NCBI GenBank assembly: GCA_004009845.1
Contig: RMBW01000035.1
Coordinates: 124,001-188,000 of the forward strand
Reading direction: 5' to 3'
Length of the DNA: 64,000 nt
From: Davidsoniella eucalypti
Taxonomy: Eukaryota; Ascomycota; Sordariomycetes; Microascales; Ceratocystidaceae
The notes beneath the pieces are model-generated. The model did not search any database. It saw nothing but the letters and a program-made list of their open reading frames with translations, and had not been told where the DNA came from. Of the stretch, positions 34,655 to 48,900 are shown in pieces (the first letter of the stretch is position 1; each line of letters opens with the position of its first letter). The position numbers were made by a program, and so were the translations under genes.

Positions 34655-37600
34655 GCTAGCATTCTCTCTTTCTTATTCCACCTTTTTTTCAGGGGTCGTA
34701 GCCGAGAATACGATGCCCCTACTAGAATTGTCTTCCTCAGTGTATTTTCCGGTTACAGGATCTTAGGAAGGCAGAAAGCCCATCTATATTCTTATTTGGT
34801 CGAAGATGCCCATATGGAGATAATACAAGTGAATTTCAGGAAAATCACAGGCATCGGGCTTTATTTGTCATCCGTATCCGCTAAAGCCGTTTCTATCAGA
34901 GGAAAGAAGGCTGGAAGTAGCATGTATACACAATATAATCTATCATCAGAGACTCCGAAATGTCATGACAGTAATCAAATAGACGTACTGACTCAGGCAA
35001 GGCAGCCTCTATTCAGTCATGTCGAGGGCGAGTCTGATCGATCTAGGCGGCAAGATAGATTGAGCGCGTTTATCTACACCGCATGACATATACTAGCCTT
35101 CTCACCGTCTTTATCCAGGCTCAAGCTTAGCTTAGGCCCAGGAACTCCGATGACAACTCAAAGCCACCTCCTCCTGCTGCTTTTCTGTCTTCTCACGCTC
35201 AGGGTGCTACACTGCCGGTCCTCGTGCATGTAACTTAGCAGGGTCTGGAATCTCGACACCGCAATATCAACTTTCTTGGCTCTTTAAGTGTCCCTTCCTT
35301 CTCTTGTTTGGTTTTTTTGTTTTTTTTTTGCTAGTTCCTGTTCGCAACGTTACCCATCACGGTGCAACTCTATCCTCCAAGTACCGGCAGCTGTTCTCCA
35401 ACGTATAGTACATGTCTGTATTTCATATAAGAGAGAAAAAAATCACCGGATGAAACCAGTGCGCCCGCAGGTGCCACTCAAAGACAACCCAGCCAGATCA
35501 AATCAAATCGTGGTCTTTGTATAGCCTACAGTCAGTACTAGATACTGGCTATGCTTGGCTCAGGCTAAGGGGAAGGACCCGGACTTTGTGCATACACATG
35601 AGGCCTCAATAACTCGGTAATACTTGACTAGTGTTATTTGCTACCTCTAGTTATATGTATGTATGCATATACATGTACATCTCTGTATCTATCTAGCCTT
35701 CGCCGATCTTTTGCCTGCTCTACTCTTGCTACCAGCTTTTGTGCTCCTCCATCTCTGCTTTGACTCGTTTTCGGTTGGGTTTGTAATTATGCTACCAAGC
35801 GGAGCTCCGAAAGCCCAGTGAATTAGCTCTATGAGCTATTTCCTATTCTTCCATCTTTGACTGTATAAAAGGTTGTACATGCATGCTCCCTCACTTTATT
35901 CTATGCGAGATCTCGCTGTGATCTTCTTCGGCACTTGATCCGGGACATGGAGGACCCTCTTTCCTTCTTGATTCTTTGATCCCACCTATCCATACAAAGC
36001 AACATGTGCTTGCCTAGACTGGTTCCTCGTTCTCTCAGATCGAGCACATCTTCCTCGTGATTCAGGATTAACCAATACAGCCCGAAGCCCTAGCACTTGT
36101 CTTTTTGGAGGTTTCTGGGGTTTCCAAAACCTAGTCACCGCTTCCTCCAGGTCGAGCCTTGCCTTGCTGCTTGGACCGCCTTCCTCTTTCTCTTTCTCTA
36201 TCCATGTATATACTGTAGATATAGGACCATGAAAAGTCAAGCAAGCTCTCTATGGAAAGAACAAGGAACTTCTTCCTACCGCTATAGCATTGATTCTGTA
36301 TATTCCTAGTGCTCCTCCTTCTGTAAACATACCTAGAAACGAGCATCTGATGCCTTTTATCTGAGTTCAGGAAGTATCATCCGCCACCTTTTCTTAGTAG
36401 CAAGTCTAGTACAAAGTCGCGCCACATTGTCCCATAGCAGATCCTTTACTCAGCCAGTCATGTACGGTAAACTTTGTTCTCCGACTATATCATATGCACA
36501 CTGTACAATAAGTAGCATCATCGGCATCCGGATAACCGTCAAACTGCTCAACCTTTCTTTCCACCCTTGTCTAGCTCCTGCCAGATTAGCGCGTCCGACA
36601 TGTCGGTTCGACATCATTGGCACGTCAAAGCGTCTAGAGCCCATTCATTGCCTTGACTTGTTGTGGCGTTAGTTTGGTTTTGTTTACTGGTAATAACATG
36701 AGACCGGCTGCTTAACCGAGTTACTGCAAATACGTGCAAATACATGTAGGAGACTCAGGGTAGAGAAGCCTTTACGGCTAGGCCGCGAGGTTAGAGCAGG
36801 CTCCCTCTCTTATTTCTCAACTAGTTACGGCGCAAAGCTAAGGCGTTGGTCCGTCAAAGCACCTCTTGTTAGTCAGTTTAGCCATCTTTCTACTCTTGCC
36901 CATTTACCATGGGCGACAATGGTGCCTCGTTAGCGCCGTCTTTTAACTTGATAGCCCATTCCTTCATGTCCCCCCCCTCACAAGATGATTCCCTGGTCTT
37001 ATTATGGCGCAGTCAACTTTCTTACTAACTAATCAAGCATCATTCATCCGCATGCCCAAATGATCAGCCTACATTTCTCTGTGAACAGACTCTTCAGCAT
37101 GATACGCCCTGAAAATATCGGGCTTCCTAGGTCCTGGAGAAGTTTCACCAGTACATGTATCGAATATTCCTTTCGTCTTTTTTCTTCCCGGTAGTTCAGT
37201 CAACCAGATTACTAGGGTAGCATTTAAGCTAACATTATCCTGATTATCTCCTTCTTTCTCTCTCTCTCTTACCACTCGATGCTACGTCTAGTGTCAACTT
37301 ACTTGGATAGCCTGACCCTGCATTTGGGCTCGTACATCGGCCATCCCGTGGCGCCTGCCAGACCCAGATTCGAGTAACAAACGGACGTGAAAGTTCCCGA
37401 CGTCCGACTAACGTTGCCAAATACGGGCGGCCCTTGACGAGGAACAAGATAAATCGAGAGGTAGGAGTTGAGGAGGAGGCAATTAGAGCATGGCTGAATT
37501 GGGTTATGCTGTCTTTCAGTTATGATGATGCCATGAGCTGTTAATTCTGACACGAACATGAGCCTGATCACCAACTCGTCCGTCCGTCCGTATATTGTAT

Positions 37601-39747
37601 ACCTGGCTTAGAAACCTGAAGCTGGTTGTATGCATATAACCCCGTCTAGCCAGTATGTGAGCCGACCTAGGCGAAGCTGCGTCATTAGGTAGCCCTCAAA
37701 CTACAGTTCCAACAGTTGATAGTTTTCTTAACATTGATTAAAGGCATATGCGCCAGCCGGACGTAGAAACAAAATAAAATAAAGCTGCCTTCTCATGTTG
37801 ATGTTGAGCGATATAGGGGCTAGTATAAGATTGAAATCCCAGGTTCGAGGACGGACAACTAGTGAACTGCCAAACAAAAGCAGGCTTTGAAGCCATAGCT
37901 CTTCTTTGTGAAGACACTGTTGGCTCTACTTTATCCATTTACTCACCTTTCTTTATCTGTATGTGTAAAATACCCTAACCCAAAACACTTGATGCCTGTG
38001 CTTGAAGCCTCTTCGTGAACTGATATTCTCTTTTGGCTGTTTTGGCCCATCAGAGGCTACGTTGTTGTCTTACATCATGTCTTGTGTGAAACACAACATT
38101 GTTTATAATCCCGCACTATATCACTGTATTCATTCCAAATAACCAGCCTTGAAGTTCATTCCAATTTAGTATTTTATAGAAATGCGAAGGAGGAAAGAAC
38201 AAGAAAAAGGTGCTATAGAGCTATGAAGATATGGCATTGGGATTATTTGCGACAAATCTTCTCGAATTAGTGTGATATCTGATGAAAAACAATGCAAAAC
38301 ATCAGACATACAAAAGATCCCGAGTAATGTGCTTAAACAAAGACTTCGAACAACAAGTAACACGCTTCAAGGATGATATCGACTATTCCGGAAAAGAGAA
38401 ACGAGATTTTGAAAGTTAATCTCAACGTCAAGCCTCGTTTGCCAACCATGCTAGTCTCTTTGAGGCTGTTGTCATAGATTGATCTTCTAGAACTTACTAC
38501 TGATATTCGCAGTTTCAGTTTTGACAGCTACGAGTCACCCGTGATGGAATAGTTACAGGCCGTTGACGGAGGGGGATGAAAAAGACAAGAAATTAAAAGT
38601 GCTTGGCTTATTATAAGTGGATGTTACCGTTACGGCTAAGCCAGAACGGACTATGCATATATTCAGATAAGAGGCGTTTGTCCAGCTGATCTCAGCAGTT
38701 GACGGGCTAAGCCACAGCTGAAAGATAATAGGGAGCCTTCGAATCGGGGAGGAAGAACAGGACGGCAGAAGGCTTAAAGTCTCAAATCTCCTCTTTTCTT
38801 AAGAACTGGAGAGGCTTGGTTTGGTTTGATGCTGTGCAACTTAATTCTAGCTTTTTTTTTTCCTTGCGTGCTTGTTGAACAGACAGATATTTAATACAAT
38901 AAACACATGTTCAACTAAAACATCCTACGTTATCGAGTGTCTGAGAACACAGGACAGAAATTCCTCCCCATAATTTCCTATCTTGAATGTCTCTCTCACA
39001 GCAAGAAACACGCCGTATCTCCGTTGTTTATTTGCCATGTTTGTGCTATCGGTTCACGCTACTGCGCACATTGTGTACTACTAAAAACTAATACTTATTC
39101 GCAGTCCCCAAGTCAGAGTGTTCTATTCTTCAGAGATCATCCCCCATGTTTCTGTTTCTGCCCATTGTTATTAGTTAGTGGTATGTGATATACAACACAA
39201 TGACGAGACAACAATTAATCGGTCGAACAATTAGCAAATAATTGTCCTTTTTCAGTATGTCTGACAGCAGTCAAGACTATGAAGAGATGCCTGACTCAAG
39301 TGTGTCTTATTGTTTGTATATACCCTGAATTAAAATAGGATGTGTCAGTAGCAGCTCTGTCTATAGATTCATTTTTTTCAAACGCCTTAAACTAATATTT
39401 CACATTTTGACTGACCTACTTACTCCATTGTCTTTGACCTTTTGTTCTGCAGTCAAGACAAACAGAATATGAAGCCCCCGATGTTAAACCCCCAACCTCT
39501 TTCTTATGAGTTATACAAGTTCAATATGATAGTGAGTCTCCTGATATCGAAAACATGGTTCTATTAACAGGTTTTTTTGGATACATCTTCATAGCTCTAC
39601 AAGATTAATGAACTTAAAAAAAATGCAAAAACCTGTTTCTGGGTATTACTTCGTAGAGTATGATATATATACATTTGGGATATATCACTACTGGACGAAT
39701 AGTTACCATCGAAAAATTCGGCATATTTGTTTATATGGGGTCCATGC
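34655..39747. other. gene desert, third part
   Basis: No protein-coding gene recognised. TACATGTA occurs at 35670, 36741 and 37152. T/C-rich tracts and short open frames look fortuitous. No RNA gene is seen before the telomere-type repeat at 39748. Confidence 0.5.
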
Positions 39748-39761
39748 TTAGGGTTAGGGTT
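39748..39761 (+). repeat. interstitial telomere-type repeat TTAGGGTTAGGGTT
   Basis: Two perfect TTAGGG units plus TT, the telomere repeat of most filamentous ascomycetes, end 56 bp upstream of tRNA-His. This may be a binding site for a Tbf1/Teb1-type Myb protein, or a scar of telomere addition during break repair. Confidence 0.85.
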
Positions 39762-39817
39762 GGTATGCGAAGCCCATGAATCGCGACAAGTCACAATCTC
39801 CCGGCGAACTATCACGA

Positions 39818-39918
39818 GCCATAATAGTTTAGTGGTTAGAATACGTCGTTGTGGCTTTCATACACATGAATTTCTACGTATTACCGACGTGACCCATGTT
39901 CGATTCATGGTTATGGCA
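39818..39918 (+). tRNA. tRNA-His (anticodon GUG) with 29-nt intron
   Basis: Acceptor GCCATAA pairs perfectly with TTATGGC, followed by A73. The D arm is GTTTAGTGGTTAGAAT. The anticodon stem CGTCG (39844-39848) pairs with CGACG (39885-39889). The loop TTGTGG carries anticodon GTG at 39851-39853. The intron is 39855-39883, at the canonical position after base 37. The T arm CCATG-TTCGATT-CATGG is intact. A T5 run follows at about 39926-39930. It appears functional and is the only gene I can support in the 45-kb desert. Confidence 0.93.
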
Positions 39919-42900
39919 CGCTATCTTTTTATAAACATTGTGTTTATATCATATGTCGAATTTTCATCAGTCTTGCAAGATGAATATTGACGGTGTTAAT
40001 CGTCGATGACATGCGGGTAATTTCTTATATAACCATGTTGAAGCCAAATACTTTTCTAAATTCCATGGAAAACCCACGAACAGGAACGAAAACCGGTATG
40101 AGATCGTCACCTAGGGTATACTAACCCAGGAAAGCCAACCTGACAACTGCACGTATAGAATTTGGATATTTCCGAGTCGCAATCATCTTTCGCTTGCAAG
40201 TTCCTCTTCTGTCGCGGTCACGTTGTCCCCGAGTACCAATATCACACAAGAACGAAAAGTAGATAGCAAAGCAAAGTTGATAAAATATATACCCCTCCGT
40301 TTTACTTTGTTCCCTCTCCGGGAACTGTCAATATCTAGCGCCTGCTGCATCTTATAGGGTCTTGATCGTGCATTTTCTGTGCTTATATTCCACTATGTAT
40401 ATGTGTGCGACTCGTAGTACGAGGATAGCTCACTATCTTTGTCCTCGGGTCAGACCCATGGCTCTACAAACATGTTGTCATCCAAAACTGCACATGAGAC
40501 ACTGTTAGGTGAAGCACACGACACAGCATTTGGAAAGAAAATCAATGTAAAAGAACCACGATACTGTACATTCGATCCAAGAGACTTTAGTCTTCTAAGT
40601 CAATTATCAAATCTTTCAATCTGCAAAAACTTACAAAAAAACGGTTTTACACTAATTTTTGGGCATCATGCAAGACTGAGGGGTCAGAGAGCCATAAGGG
40701 TACGAAACCCTAATCATTATTTCCTAATTGGGACAAGCGAGTTTTCTCTTATAGTGCGTATACCCCAATACTATAGTTCCTGGACATAGACTCAATATAA
40801 CAACAGCGAACTTCTTATGTTTAACGTTGTAGTACCAGCCAAGGGTTTGTTTTTCCGCTTTTGTCTATAGTACATATAGTTCCCCCTTTAGTGTCGATGA
40901 CAACCAAGAAGTCAATAGGCTTGATCTTGTAGTGGCTATAGCGTTCTACCAAGCTACAATAGTCTTACCACCATTATTAGGTACTATAACTCAAGGAGGG
41001 CCGTGATTCTGCCCAAGTACATACATACTTAGGCTCACATGGTCTGAGCACCAGATGACTACTTTTGCTAGTAAACTCCGGCCACTAATTGTTCAACTAC
41101 AATATTAGACAACAAGATGTTGAGTGATTTTACTCACCGTATGTATATACCCTTCCATATCTATACTATAGTTGATCCCACATTATAGCATCGGTAGACG
41201 CGCCGTTATTCGCCGTGTAGTGTCACTTGTATGTCTGTAGTGTTTGACCATATCTTGATATACCAGTGTTATATGACTGCGCGTCCATATTAAGCACTGG
41301 GATATGTTTCTCATCTTGCTACAGATTCTGTATGACTGCTATTGCGCTGAGGTAGCACGACATTGGAGAAGGCAAAATTTGCAACGCAAAGGCCTGAGCA
41401 AAAAGGCAAGCAACCAAGCTGATAATGAAGACCATAGAACAGAATTATGCAAACTTGAAGAAAACAGAGGCAAACACACGGCATAGACTTCCCTATTTAG
41501 CATGTAGTAGACGGCGACAACAGGAGAGGACAATATGATATCCCCGAGTCCGTCGGAAACGCTGTACGAGCACAACGCGAGATATTACCCCTGTTCTGAG
41601 TCGTAATCTTATAGGTGTTGTGTTTTGAGTATAACATCATAACATCATACAATACAGAGGCCGTGCAATCAAGCGCCAGTATGCAGCAACTCGGAGGACT
41701 CTGTACGAGCAACGCCAAAGATTCAAGAAACAGGGCAATAGTAAGTAGACATCTTGTCAAGTGAGGAAGAACGACGGAAGCTTAGAAAAAACGAGATGAA
41801 GTTGGTTCCAAAACCGTGGCAATGCCATGCCTGAATACATAGAAAAAGGATGTAACGGCAAAAAGGGCAAAAATAGAAGAAGGCGACAAGGGCCAAGTTG
41901 AACCTTTGTGAGTCCGAGCGCGATGGCGCAACATTTGTTTTCTTCCCATACTATATAAACTTGAACTGGCAGTTGATGGTTCACATGTCCAAGATCATGA
42001 CTTATAATAAGCATCTGCAAGGTGAAGTATCCTTTGAACAAGAAGTAGGAATCTACCCCAGCGATATAGTCGATGTGTGGTACGGCATCTTAAGCGCCTC
42101 AGATCGGCTATACATATGTGTATGTATGTTGTGAATATATTCTCTGAATGCTATAAATCTCATATACGTAGATATGTGTTTGTTGTATAGGTTGGATATA
42201 TATGATATGTATGACCAGGGGCTTAGAGAACAGCATGGGATAGATGCTTGTTCTGTATTGGGCCATGCGTGCCTTGTCAAGTTTGATTCTATTCGGCCAA
42301 GATGAAATTAATTTAGGTTTTGAAGTAGATCTCGAGTGGCAAAGAAGAGCCGGTGAATAGGAACCATAGCATGTCTAAATCGAAAGATCCCAAGACCACA
42401 AGAAAGGTAATATATAGGGAAGAAAAAATATACTTGTTCCTAGGACCGGCAATATTCCCCGTGATATTATACCATGGCTAGGCGTAGGTTCTTCAGATGA
42501 TATTTGTATAGAGATAGTATGTCAAGCCTAATATGTATATGACGGGGATCATGGGGTTAGTCGTGATAAAGCAAGTGCCGAGCATCTCATTAGATATTTA
42601 GGAGAAATAGATTACGGGCTCATAAGGCCTTCATTTCCATCGGAGAATAGTTTCACTTGAGTAAGGGATCACAGAGGGGAAGAGTTGAAAAGAGATTCCC
42701 GGCCGGTTGTATCTTGTATACCACAAGAAGCTTTGATATCATCCCGGCAGAAAGGATACGGGTTGTGGCTCATTTGGCGTTACCGAGCTGCCAGGCGTTC
42801 AAGTCGACAGGATGGTGCAAAACACCATATTAGTTCGTCTTTGGCTTGGTAAATACAGCTGGTTGGTTCATAGGGAACGTGATTCTTCCTTGGCGTTGAA

Positions 42901-45900
42901 TGCTCGGAGCATTTTGAGAGCATGGCTTCAAAGGGGGGGAAACCAACAAGGTACAATGTCGGGATGATATCGTAAGCCTCCCACAAGAGAAATCCCAAGA
43001 AATCTCAAAGGAAAAGCAAAGGTCACATGATGGCGTCAATGAGGCGATGACCCGAAGAAGAGATGCTGAGACATTCAAAAACTCGGCCTTCATTCTTAGC
43101 AAGATGTATCCCGGATCAGTGAAGGGCAATTCTCAGCCCTCAAGCCATTTCTCGGGTTTCTTTCCTAGTCTTTCGTTTCCTCTTGGTCTCACGCAACGTA
43201 TCCTTTGTATTTGATTTCCCAGCATCGTAATCAAGAGAAAATGGCTAGTGCTCTGCTTCATGGTATTATAGACATTGGACTATCCAAGTCTTCTTTCAAA
43301 GCTTGGTCTGGCAATTAAAAGAAATAGAAACATTGTTCTTTTTTTTTCTTTTTAAAAAAGCTGTGCTCGGCCACGATGTTTCATATACAGATAGATTGTG
43401 GCATCTGACAAGTCCTTTGCATTAGTGGATTATTCACAATCTATCAATCATCATCAAAGCCAAACCTAACTCATCAATCCAGCCAACGGCACAGTTTGCG
43501 TGGCTTTTATTACTGACTGGCCGGCTACTTAGGTGTTGCACATTGTACTAGTGCGATGATGACTAACAAAATGGATACAAGACACAGTTACATATGTATA
43601 TATGCACATACATAGATATCTATTATATTCACACCTTGAAATTGTCGCTTTTTCTATGCTGGTTTTGTGACTAGGCGATCGTCAGGCTCTTTAGTCAGCC
43701 AAGACCGCGAAGAAGACTTCAAAAAAGAAACTAAAATAAAAAGAGAGAAAACAACAAAGTGGCCGGTCTTCGCTTGTTGGCCTTGGATAGCGGCCCAATG
43801 GCCTTTCGTTTGCCTAAACAGCAACAAGTTGTAATATCGCCATCACAATGAGGCTCAGGAGCCTCTATTATGTGCATTTAATTTTCTCATTCTGTCATAT
43901 GAATATAAAGAGACAAAATGCTTCGCTGGAAGCTTCGGTTACATCGCCTAGCATGTGGATGGATATTCTGTAGCTGGGCTTTTTTTCACTCTTATTTATC
44001 CTTGTTCTGGATATTGACTTGGCTTTGGGTAGAGAGGCCTAGATACGAATTGTTTACGGGCTATGCCATCACATTATGCCACTTCATGATACTTTCATAT
44101 CACCTTACTTTGCCAGCCAACCAATTGTATTCCCTATCAAGCTATTTTTCGAACAGCATGCTTAACAAAGTCAGCTGAATCTCCCTCCCTTTTTATGATT
44201 TTATTCTTACATGAATCCAAATCAAAGTCCATTCCCACCTCTTCATTACCCTTCTCTTCACTTGCCTATCCGTCTTTTTTTTTTTTTTTGTCATGTCACC
44301 CCTAAAATACTAGTTGTACAACAGGCCGTAATATCCGTACAATGTCTGTCTTTCCACTAGTTGTGGTAGCCCGCCATATATCAGGTATAGTATATGTATA
44401 TGCCAATTGCATCAGTAACCCCGAGGGGGATAGAAGAGAAAAGAAAAATCAGAAAATAAAGCCTAGTAAAAAGATGAACCACCGCTTTAGCCATCCATCC
44501 ACGGCCACTGACGACAGTATTGCAGGTCGTACTACATTCTGGAGGTAGTATTTCTTCTACACCCATCTCTAGTGCTCTACATGTATGTATATTCGCTATG
44601 GGAAGAAGAAGAAAACGAATGAAAGCAGCATAAAACAATATATGACGGCGCTAGAATCCCTGGTCACACATAAGCTTTCCTTCGTTAGGCCTAGTGTTTG
44701 CATTGTGGAGGAACGAGGCGTTGAATAGTGGCCACTACTAGTTCTTTCTCCTGTCGTACTACAGATTGGCACATCGAGACATTATCCCATCCAACCCATT
44801 TGCATAACTAGTACATATATAGAGGTCTTTTTTTTCCACTTGCTTATTTTGTGGTCAGACATGCATCTATCAAGGCATGCTAAGCCAGCTTTATATTTGA
44901 AATATGCTCAAAGAAATGTTCTACTCTAGCATATGAAACTGCAACTTTGGGCGTATTTTTCTATGATCTTGGACGTTTTTTTTCTTTTGGCGTTTTAACA
45001 CGAGCCGTATATCCTCAGCTAAAGACACAACGTGTTTTCTTTTTTTATTCCCTATAAAGTGCTCTTTATATATATATATATATATATTTGCCGTTTTTAA
45101 GGCCTTCGTCTCATGATATGTAGCTATTGGTGACTTGTTATTCCCTACATAATTTCCGGTTCTTTGAATAATCAACACCCCCTCCACCACGATATGATTG
45201 ATATATGTTTAATCTTGATAATGCAAAGTAATACAGCACAATACTAACAAGCCAGCTATGAATTTCCCTCTGTATACGCTGATGGAGGGAAATAAACCAG
45301 CATCAGCTGCAGGTCACTACGATACGTAACGGTCTGTGCAATTTCTATATTCAAGATGTGTGCTATATGGTCACTTTTAGTCGTCCAGCTCGCCTCTCCC
45401 ATCGCTATAACTTAGACACTTATGAACTAGCAGATGATGATACAGGTCCGTGATTTTAATCTACAATACATGTATTCGGTCCAAACTAACTAGCGTCTCT
45501 TTTTCCGTTTGATGTTGCCTATCAAAAACGATTAGAGAAGCTTTAGGTATCCTACATAGCTGAGGCTTTTTTGCCTTGATAAAGCCTTGTAGGTTCTATA
45601 CAAAGTGACTGGAAAAGGAAAATGATACTAAAAACACAGGCTTATTTTTGAGCAACCCAAGATCCAAGCCAAACGGGCCCTAGCGTGACTAAATTTCTCC
45701 CCTTACTTGACAGCTGAACAGAGAAAAAAAAAACAAGAGGTTCTGTTATACAAAATAGAAATAAAAGAAACCCAAGAGGCTACAACTACTACATATATCT
45801 TGGCCAACTCAAGGAGCCTCTCCTTCGTTACTTCTCGTATTCTCACTCTTTTCTTGCCTTTTCTAGCGTCTTGCCGTGTTTTGAAGTTTTAAATCTCGGC

Positions 45901-48900
45901 TGACCTGATGAGATAAAAATCTCATCCCTATCCAGATACACTAGTATGTCTATCACTTAACTTCATACTAGCAGCATCCTAGTTAGTCCGTTTGTGACGT
46001 GAAAATTAAGCCAGATGTTAAGATGGCAAATCTTCCAACATGTGGTCTTATATACAAAGACATATAGATATGCCTAGATATCTTGTCGGGTTCCAGTTCC
46101 TTATATTTGTACAAGTAACTAGTTGTATCATTATCTATCACTAGTGCTCATAGTCAAAGAAAATATCCTTACCACAAACTTGCCATACAGCTAACACTCT
46201 TACTCTCAATGTCATGGTTCGGACATGCAAGTGCCCCGTTTCTGAGAGCTGATTTAGTTATCCCTTCATTATGCAGGCCGAATTTTAGGGGGTTTTCATT
46301 GGGTCTTTACAAGTAGTTCATACAAACTAGGGCTTTGGCGATCAATTTCATCAAGTAGTTATCTAATACCTACTAACTATATGACGTGATAGAGTATAAA
46401 GATATAAGCAGTAATCGCAGATCTTGACACGAGCTATCTATTCCAAAGCATAGCAAGCCACAGTATACTATACTAGTGATATATACTCGCAAATTATACA
46501 GGCTCCAGATAGTTAAACACAGCCATAACTTAGTCATATTACACTACAGATAAGTACAACATACCATGGTCGGATATATCGTATATATATATACCTTACG
46601 TGGTACATATGATACCACATATGGCAACTATTAGAATATCGAAATACGATCTTGTATCTCAAACAAAAATCCTAGATTTAGATCGAATTTATATACGCTA
46701 TCAGGTTTCCTGCTGAATTGTATCAAGCCCCCCATGCTTATTAAAAGTTTTTCGTAGTCAACACCAACCACAATTCATGAGTCTAATAGCAAATTCTTTG
46801 CTCGTAAATAAACTCCCATCTATTCTCTCCTTTTTCTCTTTTTCTTTATGTGAATAGAAATATATGTTTGGTATTTGAAGTAACAAAATATGCGTCCAGA
46901 TATGTATATATACACTTAGTTCTTTCATGTGATTCGTTTTGTCTTTGCTGTATGCCTGGACCCGGACACTGAATACGGTTAAATCATCATGAATGATATA
47001 TTATGCTAATTTATCACCTACGAAGTGCCTGTATTTAATCCATGAATTTCTATCTGACCTGACCCAGCCTTCCGAATTCTGTCCTCCCCTTCTTTTTTTA
47101 TCCTTTCCAACACTTCTTCGACACACGCCCTGAGTTCTTGTCAAGTCCATGTTTCCTTCCTAAACTAGCCTTGTGCAGTTGTACTATGTACATACTTACT
47201 GCTCGAATCCTACAGCGGCACGCCTCTAAGCTGCGGTGTTTAGCTTACAGCTAGCCAGCTTCTTCCTCTTTGCTGTCTTGTCTTTTCAGCTTTCGCCCTT
47301 GGGCTTAGTGGTGTTGACGGAGCCCTCCTTCTTTCTGCAGATCGCAGGTCTCTCATTGTATGATAGTATGGAGTCACTACGATAGCAAGTGTGGTTTTAT
47401 ATTGATACTTGGAATTATCGATGGCTTGGATTTATCTTTCTCTCATTCAACAGCTTACAGCTATCAATATCATCGAGCTGTCTGCTCCCCGCTTAGACTG
47501 GGCTAACAAGCAAGCGAGGTGGATGCCATTCAGGGCAGACAGGGGGCGGGTATGTAATGTAATGTGCTGTAATGGACGCATAGATATTTTCGTGCAGCCA
47601 GCATACTTCAGCATTGCAAGCAAGTTACATTGTCATTTGCAGGGCCGCCCTTTTCGAAGCAAAGCTTTGGTCTCTAATGATTGATTAAGATCTAAGCCAA
47701 CAAAGAACATAAAGATATAGGATTATACGGGTTCGTGATATGCAAAATACAACTAGACACGATATAGATACAACAACTACATTTATCAAAGGACAGAAAG
47801 TAACGGTGTATATCTGTATTTCTTATCCGCTCCCCGATATAGCAATCACGGAAGCAGTCAGAGTCGCAATAACAGTTGTCACTAGTCTGACACCTTTGAA
47901 TAGGCTGGCCTCCTCTATACCTAGAGCCTACTACCCAGCAGTGTAGTAGGACATTTCCGCAATATCCCCTTCATTTATTCGGAAGCTATCATCATCATGA
48001 TCAAGCACTGTAAGGGGTGATAGCTAACAGGTCTAAATAGCGGGTATATACGGATATACCAGTAGTGCATACAGAATACCCTGTACCCATCGATGCAGTG
48101 TGTCACTACAGTTCATCACATTATCACAACGAAAGTGCCACTAGCATACCGTGTGTGATGCTAAAAATCGCGGTGGGTGGTTGTAAATATCCAGTATTTT
48201 AGTAAAAGGATAACGTACGTCTTGTAACATATCAGATCGTCCGCAAGCAAATGCCGTTTAGAGACACGATATTCCTCATCGGCACATGTCTAGATCATGA
48301 TGGAATCATTTCCTTTTGTTTTTTTTTGTATTTTTTGTCACGTAACATAACCGGTCCATAATGAGATATACAATCACATATACATACATTAGTAGATAGT
48401 TCAATATACATAACTCAACAAAATGGAGATCTCGCATTATATTTCATATTGTGGGTTAAGATTATATACGAACCAGCCCAACAAGTGAAACGGCTCAGCG
48501 CATGTTTCTCACTAGGTATATATTATCATAAGCTTAGGCAAACTTGTACTGTTATTTACAATGCAAACACCCTGTAACATGGGATATATATACTTATTTG
48601 ATGTTTGGTACCTTTCTTTGCCTTCTTCCCATAACTATACACTTGATAGCCGGTAATTCAGCCATGTATTATTGCATTATTACGCTAGCCCATGCTACGA
48701 CCGAAAGGCCTTTAACCGAGACATTTACGCTTAGACTGCGGAAGTACACGTCGACCTGAGCATACTTCGGCATGTAATACCCCGAGCTGATCAACAGCTA
48801 GGTGTATACAGCATATACCCTCTATTAGAACATGGAGGGTTAGGGCCATTCAAGTTGAGAAACGCAGTGGCCTAGAACGATAACAGCAAAAGGTAATAGC

